DNA of 64,000 bases from assembly GCA_959347315.1 (NCBI GenBank), contig OY365807.1, positions 29,542,868-29,606,867 of the forward strand, given 5' to 3'. Each line of letters opens with the position of its first letter. Position 1 is the first letter of the stretch. The notes beneath the pieces are model-generated. The model was not told where the DNA came from and made no database searches. It was given only the letters and a program-made list of their open reading frames with translations. This document shows positions 1 to 11,047 of the stretch, one piece after another. The position numbers were made by a program, and so were the translations under genes. Source of the DNA: Bimastos eiseni. Lineage: Eukaryota > Annelida > Clitellata > Crassiclitellata > Lumbricidae.

Positions 1-503
1 CAGCTGTCGTTGGGTATGGGTAATGTGATTTCTATGGCCAATATATTTGACTAGACAAGATGCAGTGTAGATAACAGAAGTCAGTGGTGACAGAATGGAT
101 TATAGCAGCCCGTAGAGTATGGAATTACACTGTAGTCAATCCTTGGATATGCCTCTGAAGCCAAACCATCAAAACTAGACCAAGCACTATATAAAGTAAA
201 GGCATGTAATAACAAAATGGGCAACCAAATACAAGGTCATAACTTTCATTTAGAGTAGTCAATCCTGGATAATAAAAGTGGGTGGACTAAGACAAGAAGG
301 CAATGGATCAAAACATTGAAGATGCACTTAAAGTCATGAAAATGAAAGGGCAGACAATCTGATTCAACAACAAATTGTTAAACACTTGAACAGAAAAGTT
401 TTCAAAAACCTAGCTTATGCACATCTTATTTACGATCAAAGTAACAAGCAGATGCAGCATTTGTTCTATCACAGACACCAAATGAAGAGCTTCCAAGCAG
501 CCA
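1..503. other. region downstream of the PCED1-like stop codon
   Basis: No protein-coding exon is recognisable. It should contain the 3' UTR of the minus-strand PCED1-like gene; I see no convincing minus-strand AATAAA signal here, so the transcript may end beyond the window. Positions about 150-250 belong to a dispersed repeat also found near 6.4-6.6 kb. Confidence 0.4.
150..250. repeat. dispersed repeat, copy 1 (partner at 6371-6570)
   Basis: The core CTAGACCAAGCACTATATAA and the following AGTAAAGGCA are identical to 6496-6525. Flanking words (GAAGCCAAACC on the left, AATAACAAA and AACTTTC on the right) are also shared in order. The partner has about 110 extra bases between the first two blocks. 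The TATATA motif resembles the 3' end of some LINEs, but the family is not identified. Confidence 0.6.
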
Positions 504-1785
504 TTAATATGGATGTAGCCTGTGATTGTAGATTGAACTCTGAAATGCGTGGCCAAAGTTTTGTCTTGCATCTGCAATCCACTGAAGTTGAGGAATCAAA
601 TGACTAAGAGCCTGATAAATGCATTGGTTCTGTAACAATGTGTTGTAGTTGGGGTATGGCTGATGGAATCTATTACTTAGTCTTAGTCTTTTACTTCCTG
701 CTTTATTAGAACCATGAGTGAATGAACGTTTGCCTCGGTTGACGACCTGCACTGATGACTTCACAGTTTGCAGAATTTCACTTGATTGATATGGTTTCCA
801 GTTGTCCTTGAAGCTGGAATGACTGTTCAACAGAAGAGGTCGAACGGATTCACGCTGATTTTCTGACTGCTTGACTTTATTTCCTTCACAAGCATTCTCT
901 TTATTTGTGACTACTTTCTGCGGAAACTCTCTTTCATCAGGTGACTCGTCGAAAAATATGTAACTATCATCTGCCCAGTTATGTTTGCTTTCAGAATTGG
1001 GATTGGCGTTTGAAGATTTATCTAAGGCGTGTGATGAACTTTCTGTGGCATGTCGATCAGTGGGCCTAAGTCTGTTATGAGATAGATTTGGGGTGCTGCT
1101 GCCATCTGGGTCATGATCCCACTTTCCAATATTGCTTTTCAGCCAGTTTGCATTTCGATCTGGAGAAAGATCATTTCTCTTTGGCCATTCCACCAAGCTA
1201 TCTTCATGAAAAGAATTGACAGCCCAACTGCTATTAGCATATGGATTGCCGTCATCATAAGGCACTTCATTGTACAACCCTTCGCAGTAAGACATCTCCG
1301 TCTCATTATCGGCTCCACAGAAACTTTTTGGCTCTTCAAACGACATCAAACTGTCATTGTAAGAAGGTTGGTGATATTGAAGAAGTCGATCGGCACAGCA
1401 TCGTTTTGGTACAACTACGTTCAGTGCGCGACAGATGTATCCCATGAGAACGTTTGTTATGTCACGATGAGCGTCGTTCATCCAGTGAACTCCATCTTTT
1501 GCCATCATATGTAGCTTATGTCGAAACAAGAAATGCATGTCTAGTATTCCAAAACCAAACCTCTTGGCAACCTGAAAGGAAAAGTTATTCGCAACAAGGA
1601 CATCCAGGCGCAGTATCTCGGACAAGAACCCAGTGCCCTGACTGAGAAATCCACCACGGATCTGACTGGATACTGGCAGTGTAGTTGTCCAGATAACTGC
1701 TGCCTGAGATGACAACAGTCGTTTCAAATTGCAACAAAACTTCTGCAGATTGACCTTGTAGCTTTCCATTGACTTTGGACCATAT
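504..1785 (-). CDS. PCED1: PCED1-like exon 4 (terminal coding exon)
   Basis: The acceptor CTCTGCAG is followed by A, which completes the arginine codon split by the intron; the exon then reads YGPKSMESYKVNL. It encodes LDMHFLFRHKLHMMAKDGVHW with the triad Asp and His, then a long hydrophilic tail ending SIYNHRLHPY and a TAA stop at 506-504. Confidence 0.9.
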
Positions 1786-4629
1786 CTGCAGAGTGAACAG
1801 CAGAATTTGTTTGTATGGTATTTAAGCATTCGTGAAGCACCTCCAGTAGGGCGAATGGCTCAGAATGCTCCAAGCATGTAAGGCCCCAAGAGAAGAAGCC
1901 GGTCTTGAAGAAACAAGTATAATGTTAACGATAGCGAATTTTAGAGAAATGTTTGACCGGTTCACCCTACTAGATGCTTTAACAAATGTTTAAATGTCTA
2001 TGATTAATACCAATCTTAAACACATCTTTGGTCATTAAATGAGTACAGATTTTTTTTTTTTAACCAAGCACACACAACTTTTTTTTATTTTGAAACATAT
2101 CAAACAACTACACATTTAAATTAAATTAAAATTTTTGTGATTTAATGACCTTAAGGATTATAGCTAAGACAAGCGAAGACAACAACTTTTTTACACACCT
2201 TTGTTTTACAATTGCTAATGACTGATTTGCATTGCCGTGATTGTGTTGGAAGCACATCCGAGTAGACTTCTTGAGGGGCGCTATGTAAATGTCAAAATGA
2301 ATGAAAAACCAATTACTAATCCTTAACGCAATTTCTGCAACTTCTTACGGACAAAGCAAAAGATATTTTGAGATACAATCATCATTTGCAGGATTTTATT
2401 ATAAAGACCTTATCGTTTTTGTAGTGTTCATGATAGATAAGAAGCTCATCTATTGTAACTATTAGTACCTGAAGATAGTAGTACCTGAAGTACAATTTGT
2501 GATAAAAACAAGGTTACTGAATCATATATACAAGTTCAAACCTATATATCAAACAATAAGCACATCTTGGCATAACAATAAAGTTTCACAAACCTTGATA
2601 TGTCCCACAGACAACTATTCACGACAACAATGTCTGGTTTAAGTGACTTGTAAAAATCAGCAAATATCGTCTCTACATAGCCGCTATAGACTCGAGTGAT
2701 GAAGTAGAAGCGTATCAGATGCTGTGGACTGACGTACTGACGCACTTCACGATAGTCTTTACCATTTGTCATCCTGCCACCTTCTATTAACACATCATTG
2801 TGAAAATGTGCATCACCCTAAAAAAAATCACAGAAAAGTTGCAAAGCCCCTGCTGCAATTCTTCATGGCATGTAACAGGCAATCAACACATATTATTCAG
2901 TTGGCCATAGTCTACGTTAAGTATTCTTATTCTGCTGCACAACGGAGCAGAATTCTGATTGTCAAATATTAGTCCTCACATGATATATATACAAATAGAA
3001 AAAATGCAATACAAAACTTCATAGTATTATGAGATTGCTAAAAAAATTTTGAGCTTAAACGCAGAATGCATCTATGGGCTATTATAGATTCCAGTTTATA
3101 GTTCTGTGACTGCTTTAAAGTGAACCTATGCCTCTGAAACACAGCTTTATAGTTATAGATGCATGTTTTAAATCAATGAGTACCTTGCTTCGGCATTCAC
3201 CGAGTGTCAGCTGTCGGCCATACTGGAGCATAACAACGAGGTCTTTGTAGATAGTTCGCATAACTAACAATGAATAAAATCATTTAATAGCAAAAATGAA
3301 CTGAATAGAGAAGTGGCTCTCTCCTAAACATGAGGTCTGCAAGTACAATGAGGAACATCAAATGTCCTATTGCACATATTTAACTTCAAAGTTACTATGT
3401 CAGTGTCAATTATCTACAGGGTAATTTTGGGCGATCTTGTGACCAGAATTACAGCAATAATAACAATAATAATTCCGTTTATTTTTCAAACTGACAACAA
3501 CGCAGTATGATTACAGAAACAGTATAAACGAATGATGCTGGCAGCCATGCAGGGCACCCATTACGTTATACATACAATTTAATTTAACCAACACTCTCCA
3601 TAGGCAGGGCTTGAAGTGGTAGAAAGGAGGTGACAGTATGGTTACAAGAACCATTCCCCCTTCCTGCTTTTGGTCTGGAGAAGTACCAGTATGCTTGCAG
3701 TCGGACAGGAGAGGTGCCTGTATAGCATACCGTTTCATACCATCCCACTTCAAGCCCTGCCCGTAGGCCTATGGGTATCGAACCCGGTTCCTCAGCTCTG
3801 CGCTTTAGTGTGCTATCCACTACTCTATGACCGTTACCGGTCTCTCTGTCAGAAAGTGCAGATTACTTCTTCATGCATGTAGCTAGTGCTTCAGAGCAAA
3901 CTAGTCACCTGAGAACCCTGTAGGACCCTTGAACAGGCTATTGCGGGGATTGCAGAAGACGACATGGTCAGCCTAAAACTATTTAGAATTGAGTCATGGA
4001 GAAGGATTACCGAGCAAAGTTGTATTGTATGTCATAATATCCATAGAGCTGTGGTCATTCAGCAGCACTCCCAGTGTGAGAACCCTGAGAGTGGAAAAAG
4101 GTTTTAGAAAGATAGAGATATGTACAAAGTGATCCACAAAGGAAAGTCTCATGCAGACTGGAGGGAAAGGCATTCCACAAAGTGGGTCCAGTGATAACAA
4201 ATGACAGAGTCTGAACAACAGTGGACCTTCCTCATGAGACAAACAAGTCAGACCAGTCTAGAGCCCAAAGAGGCAGATGAGAAGATGCAGAAAGAGGACG
4301 AATAATGAACTCTGACCTTCGTACAGCACGGAGGAAGGTTCAGGACAAAACAATTGGTTCATTTCCATTGTGAACAGGTCAACACTCAGCTGAGTTCACC
4401 ATCAGAAACAAAATATAAATTGAAGAGATTTATAGAAAAACAGAATCCTATTTGAGTCATATGCAAATAATACCAAAGATTTGCTTTTATTGAATTATAT
4501 TTAGTGTTCATTTTAAACATGCAGTATTTGATGTATTTAAAATTTACCACTATCTCCAATCAGAACAATAAATCTGTTAGCAAGAAGTTTCTTCAAGTCA
4601 TCTTGTGTGAAGTTGTACAAAGAAGTCAT
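504..4629 (-). CDS. PCED1: PC-esterase domain-containing protein 1 (PCED1/FAM113-like), four coding exons
   Basis: Spliced minus-strand gene; exons 4629-4548, 3263-3184, 2817-2594 and 1785-504 join in frame to 555 aa. The family has a GDSL/SGNH-like fold and is predicted to be an esterase acting on modified glycans or lipids; its real substrate is not established. Block I GDS (residues 25-27) supplies the nucleophile serine. The conserved stretch LIRFYFITRVYS lies at about residues 88-99, NSCLWD at 121-126, and DGVHW (Asp226, His229) supplies the rest of the triad. The tail from about residue 250 is polar, Ser/Asn-rich and low-complexity, and is longer than in the human proteins. No signal peptide or membrane segment is evident, so it is probably intracellular. 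The start is the only ATG before the GDS block in its exon and gives an N-terminus of family-like length. All introns have GT-AG borders. PCED1A versus PCED1B orthology is not resolvable. Confidence 0.9.
2594..2817 (-). CDS. PCED1: PCED1-like exon 3
   Basis: This 224-bp exon encodes the central esterase segment with DYREVRQY, LIRFYFITRVYS and DIVVVNSCLWDIS. The acceptor is TTTTTTTTAG and the donor AG|GTTTGT (phase 2). These blocks match the family order seen in human PCED1A/B. Confidence 0.9.
3184..3263 (-). CDS. PCED1: PCED1-like exon 2
   Basis: This 80-bp exon encodes VMRTIYKDLVVMLQ and then a short polar stretch ending CRSK. It continues the GDS motif of exon 1 as GDSVMRTIYKDL, a family hallmark. 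The acceptor is CATTGTTAG and the donor AAG|GTACTC. The frame closes exactly at its end (phase 0). Confidence 0.85.
3452..3850 (-). mobile_element. tRNA-derived SINE, family B, in PCED1 intron 1
   Basis: Read on the minus strand, the head has a tRNA-like RNA polymerase III promoter: an A-box-like GAGTAGTGGATAGCAC stretch and a canonical B box GGTTCGATACC. It is followed by an unrelated body and an ATT-rich tail at 3452-3475. The body contains a perfect 16-bp inverted repeat, GCAGGGCTTGAAGTGG at 3604-3619 and its complement at 3745-3760. It differs from the other SINE family of this window. Only one copy is seen here. Confidence 0.65.
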
Positions 4630-4642
4630 TTTCAACCAGTAT
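4548..4642 (-). CDS. PCED1: PCED1-like exon 1 (5' UTR end plus first 82 coding bases)
   Basis: The acceptor ...TATTACAG precedes base 4642, which implies an upstream non-coding exon. The ATG is at 4629. The exon encodes 27 residues ending FIVLIGDS and leaves one base of the next codon. The donor is G|GTAAAT. Within the exon only bases 4629-4548 are coding. Confidence 0.85.
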
Positions 4643-5109
4643 CTGTAATAAACAGCTGCAAAAGTCAGACAGCAACTATGCAAGCAGAAATAAAATGAAT
4701 TTATTATGACTTATATAACAGCATAACCTGGAGAAAACCCCTCAGATATGCTCATGACACAGCAACACAATAGACCACATTATATTAATGTATTCAACCT
4801 ATAACTTGACAGATGTGTCACAAAGATGTACTTATTACAGTAAAAACATGAGTTTTTCAGGACCCCCTTTTATCTGGTAGATGGCGCAATCATTCCATTT
4901 CCTTAAGAGATTTTTGTTTACACATCCTTGATGATGTAAACTTGCCGAAGTAGAGCTCTCGTCAAGGGGACTCGTTCATGTGGTTAAACGACATTTAATT
5001 TTTTGCATTTTGGTCATTTTTTTCTCACTATTTGAGTCATTTTTTCCCTCAATTTTTGAGTTATATCTGTGCAAATTTTATACATTGTATTTTCATGCAA
5101 GGAACATAC

Positions 5110-5200
5110 CTGAGAAAGAGTTGATAGATGATGTCCAACAGATGGTCCGTCTGTGACAAACATTACGCAAGCTAAGTTAAATATAAGATGGTTAAAGCAC
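5110..5200 (-). other. PCED1: candidate 5' non-coding exon of the PCED1-like gene
   Basis: On the minus strand CTTTCTCAG|GTATGT gives a strong donor at 5110. It could pair with the acceptor at 4642, which must join some upstream 5' UTR exon. The upstream limit and the promoter are not visible, so the outer coordinate is a guess. Confidence 0.3.
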
Positions 5201-5644
5201 TGTACTCAACAGAGCATTCACAAAGAAAGCAGTATTCAAAACAGCTCTGTTTGGTCATTTTATTCAGACGACAAATAGAAATATTTTTTTGCATCTTTCT
5301 TAAATAAAATGAAAATATCAGTTTTGCAACATGGCATTGTGTAAGACACCACATCAAAGAGTAATGGTTTTGAGAGGCCATGTGCCAACATTATCGTAAT
5401 CTCAACATTTCCACAGCGCCCACAAAAGCAAAGTCGCTGGAACCAGCTTAAACATTATGTACAAAGCATACATTAATAGTCTAGGCTGACAACATATAGC
5501 ATATATGTACAGTTCAAAGCTGAAATTCTCAGTCAAGGCGACGCTCAGTCATAATGACCATGCTTGTGATCCTCAGCAGGCCTGGCATGTAAGACATGGC
5601 TAAGAAAAACATGGCTAATCTTAATTAACTATAAGGCAACCTGC

Positions 5645-6290
5645 AGCTCAACATCTATTCACTCCAAATAATTAAATATGTGGTAAAGTGTATTGTAGCA
5701 TATTTTGTTATTTCCTTTATTATATCATGTATGTTGTAAGTACAAATTGGATTGACGATAATAATTATGCCTAAATGGAAGCTGAATCGATGAAAAGTAA
5801 TTTAAAAGTGTGTTTTAGAGTATTTAATTAAACAAAATGTTGATAAGAAATGCTACTAAATTCAATTACGACATTATTTTGTCATCAATCGAACTTCTAA
5901 TTATGCAATATAGTCTCAGCTATTCAGCTTCCATTCATGCATATATCTCTTCGTTGATCCAGCTTCCATTTAAGTATATTTCATTTCATCAATCCAGCTT
6001 CCATTTAGGTATATTTCTTGTCATCAATTGGGTCTTTGCGCGTGTACACGGTCTTGTTTATTTCCATCGATTCCAAGTCCATCTTAACGACATTCTCGCA
6101 CCAATCAACCATGATATTTTCATCTATCCAGCTTCCATTTAAGCAAAAATTCTTTCATTTATCCAGCTTCTACTTGCACATTATACTTTTTTATCGATCA
6201 CGTCTCCATTTAAGTTAAAGTTGGACATCTATTCGCGCTAAATAATAAAATACGCTAAAAAATACACCATGGTAAAATAAAATACGCTAA
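5645..6290. repeat. tandem/foldback repeat built on a ~38-bp TCCAGCTTCCATTTAA unit
   Basis: Between about 5876 and 6215 the word TCCAGCTTCCATTTAA and close variants recur every 35-45 bases, separated by TATATTTC and TCATC. One unit lies inverted at about 5770-5800 (AAATGGAAGCTGAATCGATG). Direct words ATCTATTC...AAATAAT flank the block near 5655 and 6230. The same unit occurs inside the foldback element at 49.4-49.8 kb, so this is probably a relative of that element. Confidence 0.6.
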
Positions 6291-6370
6291 AATACACTTT
6301 TACCAAATAGGCTATTTCTTCTGATGAACATTTTTCTGAGCAAAATACGTTAAACTAGTTCTACCCTGCC

Positions 6371-6570
6371 TTCTTTGAAGCCAAACCGTTAAGATGGATG
6401 GATCCAGAGATTAACGACAGCTGTGATAACAGAGCCGTTGCCGCCGACAGAAATTTGTTTGGCACTTGCAGCTAATAGACCTACAAAAAACTTACGCTAG
6501 ACCAAGCACTATATAAAGTAAAGGCACACAATAACAAACAGGCAAGCAAACTTAACGTTAAAACTTTCGC
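6371..6570. repeat. dispersed repeat, copy 2 (partner at 150-250)
   Basis: It shares GAAGCCAAACC, a 30-base identical core around ACCAAGCACTATATAAAG, and AATAACAAA with copy 1. About 110 bases lie between the first two blocks here, which copy 1 lacks; this is either an insertion here or a deletion there. Confidence 0.6.
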
Positions 6571-7338
6571 TTACACTAAATTATACGGTCCGTGAAACAA
6601 TTTTAAAAGTCGTATCAACTCAAGGATTTTAATAATCATATGGAAGAATGTAAATACGTGAAAACTTGTATATCCCATAAGCTCCTTTACCCATAGATGT
6701 CGCCCGCTTCCACATTTACAGACGATATTAATACTTTGTTTGTCTTCACAAGCCAAATTTCTTGGACATAATTTACATAATTATTTTAAAGTGTTTCATC
6801 ACAAGTACCATTAACCGTAGTGAAAACTTAATTCAGTCATTTTGAAACTGTCCTGTCCGCCAATGAAAATCGTCATTAGAGGCTATGGCACTCTCTTCTT
6901 GTCACAGAGTTCCCTTCTTGTTCGGATTATCAAAGACGGGTTCCTCTTGACTATCACTCAAGTCGATGTTCATATAAGAAACTTAAAAAAAAAGAAATTA
7001 ATATGTACATCGAAGATACAATAGATTATCAAATGTTGACGAGAACGGCAGCGACGTTCAATTCGTTAGCCTACACTTCCACCCTAACACATGCTTCGCC
7101 CATCCGTCACATCATCACTCCAATTTGCAAATTACCCCATAGTCATTGCTGTCCCGCCTCTTTGGAACAAACGCCCACCAGCAGGGGCGGCGATCCTCTG
7201 GGGTGGGGGTCGAGGGGGACAAGTCCCCCACATTTTATAGAAAGAGGACAAGCTATACATGTGTCCCCCACATTTCCAACTTTCCCATTGGGTGTCCCCC
7301 ACCTGTCAAGCGAGATCGACGCCTCTGCCTAACAGTAT

Positions 7339-8374
7339 TAAGGGGCCGTCCATGAATGACGTCAAGCAAGTATTTTAACAATTTTTGACCCCTCCCTTTG
7401 TCGCACGTCGTTAAAAGGCCTTGACCACCTCTCAGATATGACGTCACAAAGTTCTGAACCCGCCGAAAAGACCAGATGTCCAGTTTAAAACTATATTGTA
7501 AAACGAAGTAAAATGGAGATAGTAGAATTATTTCACTCAAGCATTCCACGAGATGAAAAGCTCTGGCAGAATACCGCATTTAAAGAAATGTTTAATAACA
7601 ATTAGGCCCTATTTGCAAAAATTCAAACTTCTCCCACGCAGAAGTAATTAAAATGCTCCTTCATGAAATAAATAGGGAGAGCTTGGATCTCATCATCCTT
7701 TTCAATGGTTATTTCACTCAGATCCAACCCTTCGTCATCTCTCCAATCAACAGATCTCCATATACTTCATTTGCGCTTACAACCATTAGTTCACGTTGCC
7801 GACGTGAACTGACTTTCGTGGCCTGATGCGTTTTGGCGTAAAATTGATTTCTTCTTGTGTGTTACAGAATGGCTGCCTCACTTCCCAAAAATGACACCAA
7901 CAGTAAAAGTAAACAATCCAAAATTTAAGAATAGGCCCCAAGAGTTATAATACTGTAATTAGCATTGGGTAATTGTGGTAACCAGGACCGTACCGAGGGA
8001 GGGGCCAGCGGGGCCGTGGCCCCGGGCGCAATTGTGAATAGACGCATTTCAGGATGGAATAACTTATTAATTCATAAAATGCACTATTTTCAAAATGTAG
8101 GGCGCCAAATTGATGCTACGCGCAGGGCGCATTTAGCTAGGCACCGGGCGCAATGTAAAGCCCTTGGTAAAGTCTTGGTGGTAACAGTTACTGCTAATTA
8201 AGTGGAACCTGTTTAATTAAGTGACAGTTTTTAATAAAATTACGCAATTTGATTTTTGATGTGATGACGTGACGGCACATTTCGTCGACTTACCCCCTCG
8301 TTACACTTCGTAACAAATGGGTGACCCTGCCTGCACTCCCTAGGCGCATGACGTCTTTTATGGACGGCCCCTAA
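7339..8374. mobile_element. non-autonomous Harbinger-like DNA transposon (about 1.03 kb)
   Basis: Terminal inverted repeats begin GGGGCCGTCCAT at 7342 and, on the other strand, at 8371. Both continue to GACGTCA with few mismatches. The trinucleotide TAA flanks both ends (7339-7341 and 8372-8374), as expected for the TWA target duplication of PIF/Harbinger elements. No transposase is found inside. The GC-rich block at 7980-8160 (GGGGCCGTGGCCCCGGGCGC, then GGGCGC words) looks like a separate nested repeat. Confidence 0.7.
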
Positions 8375-8489
8375 GACAAATTAATATCCGATCCATTCAA
8401 CGAACTCACCAAAGCCGAACCTCTTTCTATCTCCCCACACTCTTTCTCTCAATTCTGGTAACACTTCCTTTTTCAAAAACCCTATCCTG

Positions 8490-8665
8490 ATTCCTTATTG
8501 TCCCCTCCCTCCCTCGCTGTTTCAACTCTAGGCAATCCATTTTAATTAGCCTTCTGATTGTCTGAATGTCTACCTATCTGGATTTCGTCATCCGCCTATT
8601 GATGTTGTTCTGATCAAGCAACCGTGAATTAGCTGGGCGCTGTAGAAGCTACGTCAATTTTACTA
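8490..8665 (+). repeat. interspersed repeat R1, copy 1
   Basis: It shares with 45963-46130, 50500-50690 and 58690-58875 an ordered set of words: CGCTGTTTCAACTCTA, CCGTCTGA-TGTCTG, TTGTT(C/T)TGAT and a final GTGAAT-AGCTGG-GCGC-GTAGAA. Divergence is high. It is probably the 3' untranslated end of a LINE. Confidence 0.55.
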
Positions 8666-9319
8666 TATAACGATTACAATAAACTTATGAGAACTATGAC
8701 TCCTACACTTAAATAATTGCATTAATTCATGTCTGACAAAGAGTCTCTTTCAAACTGAACCTTTTGGTTCACAATGAAATGAACTGTCCAATCGCAGAAA
8801 GTTTTAATCAGTCCTCCAAGCTCCAAAATAGTTGATGGTCTAAATTCCACCGCTTTGATCTACCACAGGCCTGGCTATTATTACGAATCTTTCGCTTTTA
8901 TTGCTGTTCGTTGGCGCCACGGCATTCCTATTGAATTTAAAGTTTATAACCAGTTTATAACCATTCTTCAATATTTTCACTCAATTTTTTATGCCATTTT
9001 TATATTGTTTATCCGTAGCCTTGGTAAAACCGGTTTCCTTTGCTGAGAACAGTAACAGGTGAAATAATGCTCTAATTTAGCAAAAGTTTTTCGCTACATT
9101 ATAGCGAAAATTCTTGCTAAAATAGAATGTCCACCTCTAACATGAGGTCTTTGAAACTATTTATAATTTACACAGGTAAGTCACTTGATTGCATACAAGC
9201 CAACTCTCTTACCTCGTCTATCTGTTCGTGTATGTATGCTTCCTTGTCTGCTTTTGTACTCTTGTCATCTGTTTGGCTGTTCCTGTGTCTCTTGTTTCGC
9301 TCGGTCACTGTAATGATCA

Positions 9320-9659
9320 GCTTAGCTCATTGTTTCTCAAACTGGGTTCCGCGGAACCCTAGGGTTCCGTGAGGCGAAGACAATGGTTCCGCGGAAAGCT
9401 GTTAGGCCTACTGTTAACAAGTGGCAGCTATTTGCTCGATATCTGCTTATAACCTTATGGGAAAGAGGATTCTTGTCATTGTCATCGATATTTGTGTTAT
9501 TGTTAACATAATTTAGGCCTTAACCTATTATTGTCTATACTCTCAAGCGTTTGTACCTACAGCAGTAGAATATGCTAGTTTTGGACGGGGTTTCCTCCAA
9601 CATATTTTAAGATCTAAAGGGTTCCACGGTCAAAAACATTGAGAAACACTGGCTCAGCT
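9320..9659. mobile_element. small hAT-like MITE (324 bp) with 8-bp target duplication
   Basis: Termini are CATTGTTTCTCAA at 9328 and the inverted CAGTGTTTCTCAA ending at 9651. Subterminal GGTTCCGCGG words recur. Flanking octamers GCTTAGCT (9320-9327) and GCTCAGCT (9652-9659) agree at 7 of 8 bases, the length expected for hAT elements. There is no coding capacity. Confidence 0.75.
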
Positions 9660-9853
9660 CATGCGCTTTATTTGTCCTAGTTTCTGGGACTGCTTAGAAG
9701 GCTCAATAATAACCAGGGACCGGATGCTGGCGTCGTCCTCAAGGCCACTCGATGATGATGATGCTGAGTCGAGTGCATCGATAGGCGACTTCGAACCGGA
9801 GACCGATCGGCCAAAAGGATCGCCACTCCCCTTAGGCAACTTCGCATAAGCCT

Positions 9854-10278
<425 letters not shown>

Positions 10279-10292
10279 AGCTCTGCGAAGGA

Positions 10293-10716
10293 CTGCTGTT
10301 GCTGCTGCAGCGGCTGAAGCAACGCTTTAGCATCCGCACTGCCTAGAGCAACAGCAACCAGCATCGGCAACAGCAGCAGCAGCAACAGCAGTGCTAGAAC
10401 CTCAGTAGGGAGTGGACGAGACATCAGTCGTGTCTGCAGAAGCAAGGAGGCCTGTTTGCGATGCCATTGACTCGTCGGCTGTTGGTGAGTAGGAGGAGGA
10501 TTGGTTATGGGAAGAAACGTCGCAGCTGCTGTGCCCGGGCCAGCCGCTGCAGCAGCCTCCGCCTCCTGCATCCTTCGTCGTCGACCACTCTCTCCTCCCT
10601 TCGGCCTCGGCAACCACAGACGACGCCCGCCATCACACCCCCTCTGCCTTGGCCTCGCAACGACAACACTGGCCCACTGCTGCACCCAATGGATATACGC
10701 TACGACGACGACGACG
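10293..10716 (+). promoter_or_regulatory. GC-rich, CAG-repeat-rich 5' region of the receptor gene
   Basis: It lies between the (CT)n tract and the proposed start. It is rich in CAG/CTG and CpG, unlike the surrounding AT-rich DNA. A donor-like TTG|GTGAGT at 10484 and an acceptor-like CAACCACAG after a CT-rich stretch ending at 10619 could define a 5' UTR intron. Promoter identity is inferred from position and composition only. Confidence 0.35.
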
Positions 10717-10858
10717 ATGATGATAATGGCGTCGATGCTAGTCGTCGTTGTCGTCGTCGTTGATGTCAACTGCAAGAAAGACGTCATTCATAACGTATCA
10801 CAGACGATCGAACAACTGCTCGACGGATACGACATTCGACTTAGACCACAGTTCGGAG
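10717..10858 (+). CDS. GABRB: GABRB-like exon with start codon, signal peptide and mature N-terminus
   Basis: The reading frame ends NVSQTIEQLLDGYDIRLRPQFG and leaves one base before the donor G|GTTAGA. Upstream in frame lies MMIMASMLVVVVVVVDVNC, a plausible signal peptide whose hydrophobic core of seven valines comes from a (GTC)n microsatellite. Possible ATGs are at 10717, 10720, 10726 and 10735. Alternatively the exon starts at an acceptor such as CCACAG at 10619 or GCAAG near 10776, with the true signal peptide elsewhere. The 3' end and frame are firm; the 5' end is not. Confidence 0.75.
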
Positions 10859-10872
10859 GTTAGACGAGTTCA

Positions 10873-10931
<59 letters not shown>

Positions 10932-11002
10932 CTCTTTCTCTATGCGTGTGTCCCTGTGTGTGTGTCTCTCTCTGTGTGCCTGTGTGTGTGTCTCTCTCTG
11001 TA

Positions 11003-11047
<45 letters not shown>

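Noticed and set aside
1113..1645. Plus-strand open frames over the PCED1 terminal exon
   Set aside because: Antisense shadows of the conserved minus-strand exon.
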